NCBI GenBank assembly: GCA_030656215.1
Contig: JAUSOD010000093.1
Location: 1-64,000 of the forward strand
DNA from: Azoarcus sp.
Lineage (GTDB): Bacteria > Pseudomonadota > Gammaproteobacteria > Burkholderiales > Rhodocyclaceae
DNA length: 64,000 nucleotides
Direction of reading: 5' to 3'
Below the pieces are notes generated by a model that made no database searches, was not told where the DNA came from, and saw nothing but the letters and a program-made list of their open reading frames with translations. Each line of letters begins with the position of its first letter. The stretch's first letter is position 1. A program made the translations under genes and the position numbers. This document shows positions 20,189 to 31,295 of this stretch, one piece after another.

Positions 20189-21527
20189 GGGCGCGGTCCC
20201 GCATCAGGGCTTCGATATCGTCGATTTCGCGCGGGACGCCGTCGGTGAGGTATTCACAACCGTCGGCGGTGACCACCGCGTCGTCCTCGATGCGGATGCC
20301 GATGTTCCAGAATGCCTCGGGCACGTCGGCTGCTGGTCGGATGTAGCAGCCGGGTTCGACGGTCAGGACCATGCCGGCCTCGAGCGGACGCCAGTCGCCG
20401 TTGAGCTTGTATTCGCCCGCGTCGTGCACATCCATGCCCAGCCAGTGTCCGGTGCGGTGCATGTAGAAGCGGCGGTAGTCGGCCTTTTCCATGACGTCGG
20501 TGAAGTTGCCCTTGAGCAGGCCGAGGTCGAGCATGCCCTGGGCAAGGACCGCAACGGCTGCTTCGTGGGGCTCGTTCCAGTGTGCGCCGGGCCGGATCGC
20601 GGCGCGGGCGGCGTGCTGCGAGGCGAGCACCAGCGCGTACACGTCACGCTGGGCACCGCTGAAGCGGCCATTGACCGGGAAGCTGCGGGTGATGTCGGAG
20701 GCGTAGCCGTCGAGCTCGCAGCCGGCGTCGATCAGCAGCAGGTCGCCGTTGCGCAGCCTGCACTCGTTCTCCACATAATGGAGCACGCAGGCATTGGCGC
20801 CACCGGCGACGATCGAGGTGTAGGCGGGCGCCTGGCTACCGGCGGCGCGGAAGGCGTGCAGCAGTTCGGCCTCGATCTCGTATTCGAAGCGTCCCGGACG
20901 GGTCTGACGCATGGCGCGACAATGGGCCTCGGCGGAGATTTGCGCGGCACGGCGCATGGTGTCGAGCTCGCTCGTATCCTTGATCAGGCGCATCTCGTCG
21001 AGATCGGCGCGCAGGTCGCGCACCGAGTGGGGTGGGGTGACGCCGCTGCGGGCGTTGGCGCGCACGGTGTTGAGTGCGGTCATTACCCGGGCGTCCCAGT
21101 CGTTGTCGTAGCCGAGGCCGCACCACAGCACGGGCTGGTTGGCGAGGAGGTCCGGCAGCCGGCGCTCGAGATCGCCGATGGTCCACGCCTCGTCGAAGCC
21201 GAACAGCGCGCAGGCGGCGTCGGGGCCGTAACGGAAACCGTCCCAGATTTCACGTTCTTCATCTTTCTGACGGCAGAAAAGGATCTGCTTCGGCGTTTCG
21301 CCACCAACCAGCACCACGACCGCCTCGGGCTCACGGAAGCCGCTCAGGTAATAGAAATAGCTGTCGTGCCGGTAGGGGTAGTGGGTGTCGCGGTTGCGCG
21401 TGCGCTCGGGGGCGGTGGGCAGGATCGCGACGCCGCCGCCGTTGGCGGCCATGCGCGCGAGCAGGCGTTCGCGGCGGGCACGAAAGGGGGTAGTGTCGAG
21501 GTGCAGCGGATCGGTCAGCGTATTCAT
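20175..21527 (-). CDS. pepP: Xaa-Pro aminopeptidase PepP
   Basis: Removes N-terminal residues preceding proline; dinuclear metal enzyme of the pita-bread fold. The 450 residues carry an N-terminal domain with YPYRHDSYFYYLSGFREPEAV. The metal-ligand motifs LLIDAGCELDGYASDITRSFPVNG, HRTGHWLGMDVHD, VLTVEPGCYI and IRIEDDAVVT follow. It lies between murU (67 bases upstream) and ubiH (overlap), all on the minus strand. Confidence 0.95.
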   Translation of the reverse strand: MNTLTDPLHLDTTPFRARRERLLARMAANGGGVAILPTAPERTRNRDTHYPYRHDSYFYYLSGFREPEAVVVLVGGETPKQILFCRQKDEEREIWDGFRYGPDAACALFGFDEAWTIGDLERRLPDLLANQPVLWCGLGYDNDWDARVMTALNTVRANARSGVTPPHSVRDLRADLDEMRLIKDTSELDTMRRAAQISAEAHCRAMRQTRPGRFEYEIEAELLHAFRAAGSQAPAYTSIVAGGANACVLHYVENECRLRNGDLLLIDAGCELDGYASDITRSFPVNGRFSGAQRDVYALVLASQHAARAAIRPGAHWNEPHEAAVAVLAQGMLDLGLLKGNFTDVMEKADYRRFYMHRTGHWLGMDVHDAGEYKLNGDWRPLEAGMVLTVEPGCYIRPAADVPEAFWNIGIRIEDDAVVTADGCEYLTDGVPREIDDIEALMRDRAHAAA

Positions 21528-21594
21528 GGCGAAATTATGGCACGGCGGCAGGATGCGGGTCTGACTGCGGCGGCGGCTGAAGGTGCCGCCGTTT

Positions 21595-23342
<1,748 letters not shown>

Positions 23343-23438
23343 GCAGGTTCTCCGCGATCGTTCGTGTAGAATTCGCGAGTTTATCAATACGGTAGCCCGT
23401 GCGGGCGGCCGATCACTTTCAGCTCAACGGGGATCGCT

Positions 23439-26012
23439 TTGCCAGACTTGGGTTTGAAGACGCGGATGCGACTGATTCCGCTGCTGCTGTGCTGCATGTC
23501 CGGTTCCGCGCTGGCGGCAGGGTTGGCGCCGCTGGTGGTGTCCCCCGATCTCGTTCGCACTCCGGCCACCGCAAGTGGGGGGAGTGCGGCAAAGCCTGCA
23601 GCCGGGGGGGCAAAGACCAATGTCGCGCCGACCACGGGAAGTGCCGAGGTGCTCGAGGTTCAACCGCGACCGGTTCGACGGGTCGAGCCCTCGTCGCCAG
23701 CCGGCACGACGGTGCCGGCTCCTGCAGCGGCGGGCGCGGCAGTCTCAGGAGCCGCCGCGGTTAGCGCTCCGGCACCGATTACCCCGGCTTCCGTGTCGGG
23801 AGCCGAGACCCGAGGTGCGACTGCGCCGACGCAGCCAGGTGCGACCGAAGTCAGCGCGCTGCGCATCTCCGGCACGCGGGCGGTCGAGCTGGTGGCCGAT
23901 GGCGATGCCGAGTTGCAGCGCGGCGAAATGATGCTGAGTGCGGACCGACTGACTTACCGGGAACCTACCGACGAGGCGGTTGCCGAGGGCAATGTTCGTC
24001 TGCGTCAGGGCAGCGACGAGATGTCCGGTCCCTCGGCCAGCCTGGTGATCGGCGATCAGACCGGCAGCTTCCAGTCACCAAGATACGCGATCACCCGTAT
24101 CCGCGAACCGCTGGAGCCCGGCGATGTGCCCCGGGAAGTGACCGGTGGCGGGCGCGCGGATGTGCTGTACTTTGAAGGCGAGAACCAGTACCGGGCCAAG
24201 AACGCGACCTGGTCCACCTGCCAGGTTGACGATCCCGACTGGTATATCAAGGCCCGCGACCTGACCCTCGATTACGATCGCGAGATTGGCGTTGCGCGCA
24301 ATTCCACGGTGGTGTTCAAGGATGTACCGCTGTTCTGGCTGCCGTGGGCGGAGTTCCCCCTGGTCGGTCAGCGTCAGTCCGGACTGCTGCCGCCCACCTA
24401 CGGTTCGTCGAACAAGACCGGTTTCGACCTGACGGTGCCGTACTACTGGAACATCGCACCCAACTACGATGCCACCATCGCGCCGCGTTGGATGAGCCGG
24501 CGTGGCTTGCAGATCGGTGGCGAGGTGCGCTACCTGGGCGCAAGCTATCGTGGCGAGGGCCGGGCTGAATGGCTCCCGCGCGACAACGTAAGCGGTGAGG
24601 AGCGCACCCTTGGCTCCTTGCAGCATCAGCAATGGATTAGCCCGACGCTCTACGGGTCGCTCGACCTGAATGCGGTCTCCGACGACGAGTACTTCGAGGA
24701 TCTCAGCTCGCGCGTGTCGGTCGCATCCAAGGTCAACCTGCTGCGCGAGGGGAGGCTGATTTATGCAGGCAGTCCGTGGTGGAGCGCCTCGGCACTGGTC
24801 CAGAGCTACCAGACCCTGAGCCCAGATCCCGATAACCCGGTCACCACGCCCTATCGTCGCTTGCCGCAGCTCTTGCTCAAGGCAACGCGGCCGGATCTCG
24901 CTGGCGGGGTGAGTTTTGCTTGGCAAAGCGAGTACGTGCGTTTTGCCCATCCCCAGGACAACAGGCCAGATGCGAGCCGTCTGACGGCCTACCCGCAGCT
25001 GTCCCTGCCCATCGAGCGCGCCGGCTACTACATCACGCCCAAGGTCGGGGTGCATTACACCCGCTACGACATCGATCGCGATCAGCCGGTGCCGACACTG
25101 CGCGATTCGATCAACCGTACGGTGCCGATTTTTTCGGTTGATTCCGGCGTGACCTTCGAGCGCGACGCGAATTTCTTCGGTCAGGATTACATTCAGACCC
25201 TGGAGCCGCGGGTGTATTACCTGAACGTCGCCGACCGTCGTCAGGATGACATTCCGCTGTTCGATACCAGCCGCTATGACTTCGGCTTTGCCCAGATCTT
25301 CTCCGAAAACATGTACACCGGCGGCGACCGGATCGCCGACGCCAACCAGGTGACCGCAGCGGTCACCTCGCGCCTGATCGATCCCGAGACCGGCGCAGAG
25401 CGCATGCGGGTGTTGCTCGGGCAGCGCTACTACTTCGAGGATCAGCGCGTCACTCTCAACTACCGTGATGTAAACGGCAATCTGGTGAACGTCGAAACGC
25501 CGCGTACCAGCCGGCGTGCCGACGTGCTTGCCGGTTTCAGCGGACGCCTGACCAGCGATACCTCCTTCGAGTCCTTGTGGCAGTACAACCCGCGCGACTA
25601 CTGGACCGAGCGCTTCAATGCGACTTTCCGCTATCAGCCTGCATTTGCCAAGACGCTGAACCTGAGCTACCGCTATGCGCGTGACATCCTGCGAGATGTG
25701 GATGTATCGGGTCAGTGGCCGCTTGGCGGAGGGTGGTACGGCGTGACCCGCCTCACCCACTCACTCAAGGACCGTCGTCTGACCGAGGCGATCGGCGGTA
25801 TCGAGTACGACGGTGGCTGTTGGGTCGTTCGTGTTGCCATGCACCGTTTTGCGACGCGTGAAGATGAGCTCACCAAAGCCGTCTTTATCCAGCTCGAACT
25901 GAACGACCTCGCGAGCATCGGCTCAAATCCCGTCAGCCTGATCAAACGCAGTGTGCCGGGTTACGGCAAGATCAACGAGCCTGGTGCCGACCGTGTCTTC
26001 GGTGTCGAATGA
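23439..26012 (+). CDS. lptD: LPS-assembly protein LptD
   Basis: Outer-membrane barrel that inserts lipopolysaccharide into the outer leaflet together with LptE. The 857 residues begin with a signal peptide (MPDLGLKTRMRLIPLLLCCMSGSALA). I took the TTG at 23439, which has GGGGAT upstream; an ATG at 23466 is the alternative. A long Ala/Pro-rich linker (about residues 40-145) precedes the LptA-like domain (DGDAELQRGEMMLSADRLTYRE). The barrel follows (AEFPLVGQRQSGLLPPTYG, YYWNIAPNYDATIAPRWMSRRGLQ). Cysteines in WSTCQVDDPDWY and DGGCWVVRV fit the known disulfides. First gene of lptD-surA-pdxA-rsmA. Confidence 0.95.
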   Translation: MPDLGLKTRMRLIPLLLCCMSGSALAAGLAPLVVSPDLVRTPATASGGSAAKPAAGGAKTNVAPTTGSAEVLEVQPRPVRRVEPSSPAGTTVPAPAAAGAAVSGAAAVSAPAPITPASVSGAETRGATAPTQPGATEVSALRISGTRAVELVADGDAELQRGEMMLSADRLTYREPTDEAVAEGNVRLRQGSDEMSGPSASLVIGDQTGSFQSPRYAITRIREPLEPGDVPREVTGGGRADVLYFEGENQYRAKNATWSTCQVDDPDWYIKARDLTLDYDREIGVARNSTVVFKDVPLFWLPWAEFPLVGQRQSGLLPPTYGSSNKTGFDLTVPYYWNIAPNYDATIAPRWMSRRGLQIGGEVRYLGASYRGEGRAEWLPRDNVSGEERTLGSLQHQQWISPTLYGSLDLNAVSDDEYFEDLSSRVSVASKVNLLREGRLIYAGSPWWSASALVQSYQTLSPDPDNPVTTPYRRLPQLLLKATRPDLAGGVSFAWQSEYVRFAHPQDNRPDASRLTAYPQLSLPIERAGYYITPKVGVHYTRYDIDRDQPVPTLRDSINRTVPIFSVDSGVTFERDANFFGQDYIQTLEPRVYYLNVADRRQDDIPLFDTSRYDFGFAQIFSENMYTGGDRIADANQVTAAVTSRLIDPETGAERMRVLLGQRYYFEDQRVTLNYRDVNGNLVNVETPRTSRRADVLAGFSGRLTSDTSFESLWQYNPRDYWTERFNATFRYQPAFAKTLNLSYRYARDILRDVDVSGQWPLGGGWYGVTRLTHSLKDRRLTEAIGGIEYDGGCWVVRVAMHRFATREDELTKAVFIQLELNDLASIGSNPVSLIKRSVPGYGKINEPGADRVFGVE

Positions 26013-26042
26013 CCGCCTGCGGTCCACATTCATAGAGAAACC

Positions 26043-27359
26043 ATGAACCGATTCCTGTCTCTTACCCGTGTCCTGGCCGCCGTCGGCCTGTCCTGCTCCC
26101 TGTTGGCGATTCCCGCCCATGCTGCGCCGACCCCCGTCGCGATCGACCGCATCGTTGCGGTGGTCAATAGCGAAGTGATCACCGCATTGCAGTTGCGCGA
26201 TCGGGTTGCACAGGCCACCCGTCAACTTCAGCGCCAGGGCACCCAGTTGCCGCCGGCCGACGTGCTTGAGCGACAGTTGCTCGAACGCCTGATCGTCGAG
26301 CGTGCCCAGCTTCAACTGGCGCGCGAGACTTCGTTGCGTGTTGACGATGCCATGCTCGAACGCGCAATTGCCCGCATTGCCGAGAACAACCGCTTGTCGT
26401 CCACCGAGCTGCGCGCGGCACTCGAGCGTGACGGCGTGTCGTGGAGCCGGTTCCGCAACGAGATCCGTACCGAAATCCTGCTCACCCGGCTGCGGGAGCG
26501 TGAAGTCGACAACCGGGTCGTGGTGACCGATGCCGAGGTGGATAACTTCCTCAGTACCAACCCGGATGCCTTTTCGGGGGCAGAGTTCCAGCTTGCGCAT
26601 ATCCTGCTGCGCGCCCCCGAGGGGGCGACGCCCGAGCAAATCGAGCGTTTGCGCGAACGGGCCGAACAGGCCATGCGACGCCTGCGTTCGGGTGAGGGTT
26701 TCGCCCGGGTGGCAGCGGAGATGTCCGACGCCCCCGACAGCATCAGTGGCGGCGAGCTCGGCTGGCGCGAACGTGATCGCCTGCCGGCGCTCTATGCCGA
26801 CGCGGCGCGCGACCTTGAGCCGGGTCAGCTGTCGCCGGTGCTGCGCAGTGCCTCCGGCCTGCATATTGTCAAACTGGTCGACAAGCGCGGTGGCGCCGCC
26901 GCAGGTCCGCAGCAGCTCGAGCAGACCCGGGCCCGTCATATCCTGGTCAAGACTTCCGAAGTGCTGACCGACGCCGATGCCGAAGCCCGGCTGTTTGCGT
27001 TGCGTGAGCGGGTGGTCAATGGCGCCGACTTTGCCGAGCTGGCCAAGGCCAATTCGGCCGACTTGTCTGCGGCCAAGGGCGGCGATCTCGGCTGGGTGAA
27101 CCCGGGCGATACCGTGCCGGAGTTCGAGCGGGCGATGAATGCCCTGCAACCGGGTGAGGTCAGCCCCGCTGTGCGTTCGCCCTTTGGCTGGCACCTGATA
27201 CAGGTCATGGAGCGCCGTTTGCAGGACGTGACCGACGAGCGCAAGCGCAATGCCGCGCGTGCCATCCTGCGCGAGCGCAAGGCCGAGGAAGCCTACGAGG
27301 ACTGGCTGCGTCAATTGCGTGACAGCACCTATGTCGAATACCGTCTGGAGCGCGAGTGA
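26043..27359 (+). CDS. surA: Periplasmic chaperone / peptidyl-prolyl isomerase SurA
   Basis: Escorts outer-membrane proteins, including LptD, through the periplasm. The 438 residues carry a signal peptide cut after PAHA and the N-domain [22 protein letters not shown]. Two parvulin domains follow ([13 protein letters not shown] near 175-275 and [15 protein letters not shown] near 295-395), and a C-terminal helix. It begins 30 bases after lptD and overlaps pdxA by four bases. Confidence 0.95.
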   Translation: MNRFLSLTRVLAAVGLSCSLLAIPAHAAPTPVAIDRIVAVVNSEVITALQLRDRVAQATRQLQRQGTQLPPADVLERQLLERLIVERAQLQLARETSLRVDDAMLERAIARIAENNRLSSTELRAALERDGVSWSRFRNEIRTEILLTRLREREVDNRVVVTDAEVDNFLSTNPDAFSGAEFQLAHILLRAPEGATPEQIERLRERAEQAMRRLRSGEGFARVAAEMSDAPDSISGGELGWRERDRLPALYADAARDLEPGQLSPVLRSASGLHIVKLVDKRGGAAAGPQQLEQTRARHILVKTSEVLTDADAEARLFALRERVVNGADFAELAKANSADLSAAKGGDLGWVNPGDTVPEFERAMNALQPGEVSPAVRSPFGWHLIQVMERRLQDVTDERKRNAARAILRERKAEEAYEDWLRQLRDSTYVEYRLERE

Positions 27360-28357
27360 GTGCCTTGTCCGGTGAGCTGCCGGTACTTGCGATCACCAGC
27401 GGTGAGCCGGCCGGGGTTGGCCCGGAGCTGAGCGCTGCGCTGGCCGGGCGCGACTGGCCCGCACGTCTGGTGGTGCTAGGCGATGCCGAGCTGATCGAGG
27501 AGCGCCTGGCACGACTTGACAGCACGGTGCAGGTACGCGCCTGGTTGCCCGAAGTGGCACCACAGCGCGGCGTGCTTGACGTACTGCACGTACCGCTCGT
27601 CCGTCCGGCCGTTGCCGGAGCGCTTGATCCGGCCAATGCGGCCTATGTGCTGAGCCTGCTCGACCGCGCGCTGCACGGCTGCGTGTCCGGCGAGTTTGCC
27701 GGCATGGTCACCGCACCGGTGCACAAGGGCGTGATCTGTGACGCCGGGGTGCCTTTTTCCGGGCATACCGAATACCTCGCCGACAAAACCGGCACACCCC
27801 TGGTGGTGATGATGCTGGTCGGGGGTGGCATGCGGGTGGCGCTGGCCACCACCCATCTGCCCTTGTCGGCGGTGCCTGCCGCGATCACGCCGGCCTTGCT
27901 CGAACAGACCTTGCGTATCCTGCACCGGGATCTGATCGTCCGCTTCGGTCTGGCGGCGCCGCGCATCCTGGTGGCCGGGCTCAATCCACACGCCGGCGAG
28001 GGTGGGCATATGGGGCGTGAGGAGATCGAGGTGATCGCACCGGTGCTGGACAAGCTGCGTGCCGAAGGCATGCGCCTGCTCGGCCCCTTGCCCGCCGACA
28101 CCCTGTTCGTGCCGCACACCTTGGAGCAGGGCGATGCGGTGCTGGCGATGTATCACGACCAGGGCTTGCCGGTGCTCAAGCATGCAAGCTTTGGCGGCGG
28201 CGTGAATGTGACGCTGGGCCTGCCGGTGATCCGGACCTCGGTCGATCATGGCACTGCACTCGATCTGGCCGGTAGCGGCCGTGCCGATCCGGGCAGCCTG
28301 TTTGCGGCAGTGGAACTGGCGATCGCGATGGCTGCTGCAAAGCGAGGAGTGGCCTGA
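27356..28357 (+). CDS. pdxA: 4-hydroxythreonine-4-phosphate dehydrogenase PdxA
   Basis: NAD-dependent enzyme of pyridoxal phosphate synthesis. The 333 residues begin with GTG inside the surA stop (GTGA, 27356-27359), a start that indicates translational coupling. [55 protein letters not shown] and [45 protein letters not shown] are all family hallmarks, with the metal-binding histidines present. Confidence 0.95.
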   Translation: MSALSGELPVLAITSGEPAGVGPELSAALAGRDWPARLVVLGDAELIEERLARLDSTVQVRAWLPEVAPQRGVLDVLHVPLVRPAVAGALDPANAAYVLSLLDRALHGCVSGEFAGMVTAPVHKGVICDAGVPFSGHTEYLADKTGTPLVVMMLVGGGMRVALATTHLPLSAVPAAITPALLEQTLRILHRDLIVRFGLAAPRILVAGLNPHAGEGGHMGREEIEVIAPVLDKLRAEGMRLLGPLPADTLFVPHTLEQGDAVLAMYHDQGLPVLKHASFGGGVNVTLGLPVIRTSVDHGTALDLAGSGRADPGSLFAAVELAIAMAAAKRGVA

Positions 28358-29169
28358 TGCAGGATCGCGAAACCGACGGTCACCGCGCACGCAAGCGCTT
28401 CGGCCAGAACTTCCTGTCCGACCCCAACATCATCCGCCGCATCATCGACGCGATCCGCCCGCAGCCGGGCGAGACCATGGTCGAGATCGGTCCCGGCCTG
28501 GGCGCGATGACCGACCCCTTGATCGAGCGCCTCGACCATCTGCATGTAGTCGAGATCGACCGTGACCTGATCGCCCGTTTGCGCGAGCGCTATCCGGCCG
28601 AACGTCTGAGCATCCATGAAGGCGATGCGCTCAAGTTCGATTTCGCCAGCCTTTGCACCGACCCGACCAAACCGCTGCGCATCGTCGGCAACCTGCCGTA
28701 CAACATCTCCACCCCCATCCTGTTTCACCTCGCCGAGTTCGCAGCGCAGGTGAAGGACATGACCTTCATGCTGCAGAAGGAAGTGGTGATGCGCATGGTG
28801 GCCGACCCCGGTACCGAGGATTACGGCCGCCTGTCGGTGATGCTGCAGTATCGCTTCCGCATGGGGCGGATGTTCGATGTGCCGCCGGGCGCCTTCCGTC
28901 CTGCGCCGAAGGTCATGTCGAGCATCGTGCGCCTGGTGCCGCTGCCAGCCGAGGAGCTTGGCGCAAGCGACGAGGACCTGTTCGGTCGCATCGTCACCGC
29001 CGCTTTCGGCCAGCGGCGCAAGACCCTGCGCAACACGCTGCGCGAGTTCCTCGATGATGCGGGCTTTGCAGCGCTCGGGCTCGACCCCGGGCTGCGGGGC
29101 GAACGCCTGTCGATGGCCGAGTTTGTTACGATCGCCAATTACTGTGCAGCCAGGGGGCCGCGCTCGTAA
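28357..29169 (+). CDS. rsmA: 16S rRNA dimethyladenosine transferase RsmA (KsgA)
   Basis: Dimethylates the two adjacent adenines near the 3' end of 16S rRNA during small-subunit maturation. The 270 residues contain ARKRFGQNFLSDPNII, the SAM motif VEIGPGLGAMT and the catalytic NLPYNIST. Its ATG overlaps the pdxA stop by one base. Last gene of the unit; a strong terminator follows. apaG/apaH, which follow in E. coli, are absent here. Confidence 0.96.
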   Translation: MQDRETDGHRARKRFGQNFLSDPNIIRRIIDAIRPQPGETMVEIGPGLGAMTDPLIERLDHLHVVEIDRDLIARLRERYPAERLSIHEGDALKFDFASLCTDPTKPLRIVGNLPYNISTPILFHLAEFAAQVKDMTFMLQKEVVMRMVADPGTEDYGRLSVMLQYRFRMGRMFDVPPGAFRPAPKVMSSIVRLVPLPAEELGASDEDLFGRIVTAAFGQRRKTLRNTLREFLDDAGFAALGLDPGLRGERLSMAEFVTIANYCAARGPRS

Positions 29170-29183
29170 GGTGGCGCTGGAAA

Positions 29184-29218
29184 CGTGAAAAAGCCGGGCA
29201 GTACCCGGCTTTTTCACG
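29184..29218. terminator. Bidirectional terminator between rsmA and the DUF2892 gene
   Basis: A 15-bp perfect stem (29184-29198 with 29204-29218) around a 5-base loop. The stem includes A5 on the left and T5 on the right, so it can act as a U-tract terminator on both strands. It separates convergent genes. Confidence 0.88.
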
Positions 29219-29244
29219 CGCTCAGGGCCATTTCAGGGCCAGGA

Positions 29245-29439
29245 CTACGACTTCTTGAGCGGGCAGGTGTTCAGACCCAGCAGCGTATAGGCCGGGCACC
29301 AGCCCATCAGGCCGGTGACGAGCGGCACGATGCCGATGAAGGTCCACGGTGCGCCGATACCCATGATGGCCAGTACCAGCAGTACCACGCCGGCAACGAT
29401 GCGCAAGATCTTGTCCATACCGCCCACATTCGATTTCAT
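29245..29439 (-). CDS. DUF2892 small inner-membrane protein, 64 aa
   Basis: Two-helix membrane protein of the DUF2892 type, like the membrane part of YgaP. The sequence is MKSNVGGMDKILRIVAGVVLL.. then ..APWTFIGIVPLVTGLMGWCPAYTLLGLNTCPLKKS, with two cysteines near the C-terminus (GWCPAY, NTCPL). The start at 29439 has AAGGAG in front. It lies downstream of a Crp/Fnr regulator on the same strand. No rhodanese domain is attached. The function is unknown. Confidence 0.85.
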   Translation of the reverse strand: MKSNVGGMDKILRIVAGVVLLVLAIMGIGAPWTFIGIVPLVTGLMGWCPAYTLLGLNTCPLKKS

Positions 29440-29544
29440 TGTCGTGCTCCTTGGGGAAAGTGAAGCCATTGGAGCATGGACGCAGGCCGCGGGTCTGTAA
29501 CCCGAGTTACACAGGCATTGGCAGTGGACCGGACTTCAGCCCGA

Positions 29545-30207
29545 TCAAGCGTCGATACCGCTTGCAACACGGCGCAGCCCGGCCGGGTCGAGGATCTCGA
29601 TCTGTTCGCGCGATAGCTTGACCAGTCCCTGTGCGGCGAAGCCTTTGAGCAGCCGGCTGACGAACTCGCGCACGCTGCCCAGTTCGTCGGCCAGATGCTG
29701 GTGGGTGGTATGCACCAGGCGTCCCTTGCCCAGCAGCAGGGCCGCGAGGCGCTGATCGAGGCGCTGGAACGCGACCTCTTCGATCAGCTGCATCAGGTCG
29801 GCAATGCGCTCCGCGAACAGGTTGAAGACAAAACCGCGAAAGGCGGGCTCGCCCAGCAGCGCATCGAAGACCGGCTTCGGCAGCAGCATCAGCAGGGTGT
29901 CGGACTCGGTGATGCCGCGGGCGTTGTAGTCCTCATTGCCGAGCAGGCAGGACGAGGAAATGATGCAGGTCTCACCCGGTGCGACACGATAGAGCGGCAG
30001 CTCCCGACCGTTCGGTGCGCACTTTGCCACGCGCACCGAGCCCGTGATGACAAAGGGAAACCCTTCGCAGGCCTGGTGGTCGTCGAACAGCAAGGTTCCG
30101 GCGGGCACGGTCAGCCAGCGCGCGGCGCCTAACAACTGCGCGCGTGCGCCCGGCGACAGCGCGCTGATCACCGGGTAGCACAGGCCGAGGCGCTCGCTGT
30201 TGTTCAT
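29545..30207 (-). CDS. Crp/Fnr-family transcriptional regulator
   Basis: 220 residues: an N-terminal cyclic-nucleotide-binding-like beta-roll (about 15-140, with LTVPAGTLLFDDHQACEGFPFVITGSVRV) and a C-terminal winged helix (LADELGSVREFVSRLLKGFAAQGLVKLS, about 170-210). The N-terminal Cys cluster that holds the FNR iron-sulfur centre is missing, so the signal is not FNR-type oxygen sensing. Cys residues at CEGF, KCAP and TCIISSSC could still sense redox state. It overlaps xthA by four bases (30204-30207) and precedes the DUF2892 gene. Confidence 0.9.
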   Translation of the reverse strand: MNNSERLGLCYPVISALSPGARAQLLGAARWLTVPAGTLLFDDHQACEGFPFVITGSVRVAKCAPNGRELPLYRVAPGETCIISSSCLLGNEDYNARGITESDTLLMLLPKPVFDALLGEPAFRGFVFNLFAERIADLMQLIEEVAFQRLDQRLAALLLGKGRLVHTTHQHLADELGSVREFVSRLLKGFAAQGLVKLSREQIEILDPAGLRRVASGIDA

Positions 30208-30974
30208 GGGTTTCCGTCGCCGAGTTCGAGGATCACCGGCGCATGATCGGAAGGCCGCTCAAGTTTGCGCGGGGCCTTGTCGATGCTGCAGGCGTGGCAA
30301 TCGGCCTGCAATGCAGCCGACACCAGCACGTGGTCGATGCGCAGGCCGAAGTTGCGGCGAAAGGCCATCATCCGGTAGTCCCACCACGAGAAGCTGCGCT
30401 CGGGCTGCTCGAACAGGCGGAAGGCATCGACCAGCCCCAGCTCGGTGAGGGTAAGGAACGCGGCGCGCTCGGGTTCCGATACGTGGATTTCGTCTTTCCA
30501 CTCGGGATGGGCGTCGCGATCTTCGGGGGCGATATTGAAGTCGCCGGTCAGCACCAGCTTCGGGTGCTGGCGCAGCTCTTCGCGGACCCATGCGGTCAGC
30601 GCCTCGAGCCAGCGCAGCTTGTACTCGAACTTGTCCGAACCGACCGCCTGACCGTTGGGGAAATAGCCGCAGATCAGCCGAACGTCACCCACGGTCGCCG
30701 CTATGATCCGCTTCTGCTCGTCCTCGAAACCGGGGATGTCGCGCACCACGTCGACGAGCGGTTGCGGACTCAGGATGGCCACGCCGTTATAGGTCTTCTG
30801 GCCGTTGAATGCCGCGTGATAACCGGCAGCCTCCAGTTCCGCAACTGGGAAAACCTTGTCTTCCATCTTGAGCTCCTGCAGGCACAGGGCATCGGGACGG
30901 TTGGCGGCGAGCCAGTCGAGCACATGGGGCAGGCGGACCTTGAGAGAGTTTACGTTCCAGGTGGCGATTTTCAT
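30204..30974 (-). CDS. xthA: Exodeoxyribonuclease III XthA
   Basis: Base-excision-repair AP endonuclease and 3'-5' exonuclease. The 256 residues start MKIATWNVNSLKVRLPHVLDWL. The metal and catalytic motifs LCLQELKMED, NGVAILS, LTGDFNIAPEDRDAH, RIDHVLVS and RPSDHAPVILEL are present. The gene is divergent from the Amt fusion; its stop overlaps the start of the Crp/Fnr regulator as ATGA. Confidence 0.95.
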   Translation of the reverse strand: MKIATWNVNSLKVRLPHVLDWLAANRPDALCLQELKMEDKVFPVAELEAAGYHAAFNGQKTYNGVAILSPQPLVDVVRDIPGFEDEQKRIIAATVGDVRLICGYFPNGQAVGSDKFEYKLRWLEALTAWVREELRQHPKLVLTGDFNIAPEDRDAHPEWKDEIHVSEPERAAFLTLTELGLVDAFRLFEQPERSFSWWDYRMMAFRRNFGLRIDHVLVSAALQADCHACSIDKAPRKLERPSDHAPVILELGDGNP

Positions 30975-31295
30975 GTATTGGCTAAGTATATGTATAACAA
31001 AGTCAATTGTACGTCTGAAGCCACTCAGTTACGCATCGACGTCGCCCTGATCCGATCAGGGTGCTCGACAGAAGGCGCGGAACCATCAGGAGCGGATTGC
31101 CCCATGCGATCCTGAGATCGCGTAACCGGAACGGCACCGTTCTTGCTGAGCGTTCAGTGAGCATTGAATTGGTGTGCCTGAGCAGGCTCATGGCACCGGG
31201 CCGGTGCATTTGGCCTGTTTATGCACCACGATGATGTGCGGATGCTGACTGCTGTGCCCCATTCCGGGCGGCAGGGCCGGAAACGGGGTAATGCG
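30975..31295. promoter_or_regulatory. Divergent intergenic region xthA / Amt-GGDEF-EAL, with two or three dyads
   Basis: 321 bases without a credible gene. An AT-rich patch (30980-31012) probably holds the xthA promoter, though no well-spaced -35/-10 pair is clear. Dyads: CCCTGATC-C-GATCAGGG (31045-31061, perfect), GCGATC-4-GATCGC (31106-31121, perfect), and GGTGCAT-11-ATGCACC (31203-31209 with 31221-31227). They are candidate operators or RNA hairpins upstream of the Amt fusion. Confidence 0.45.

Noticed and set aside
29545-30207. Calling the Crp/Fnr regulator FNR itself
   Set aside because: The N-terminal cysteine cluster that binds the 4Fe-4S centre is absent.
31210-31225. Possible sigma-54 promoter (TTGGCCTG ... 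TGCA) before the Amt fusion, attractive for an ammonium-related gene
   Set aside because: The GG and GC elements are 11 bases apart instead of the required 12, and the -24 box lacks the CAC.
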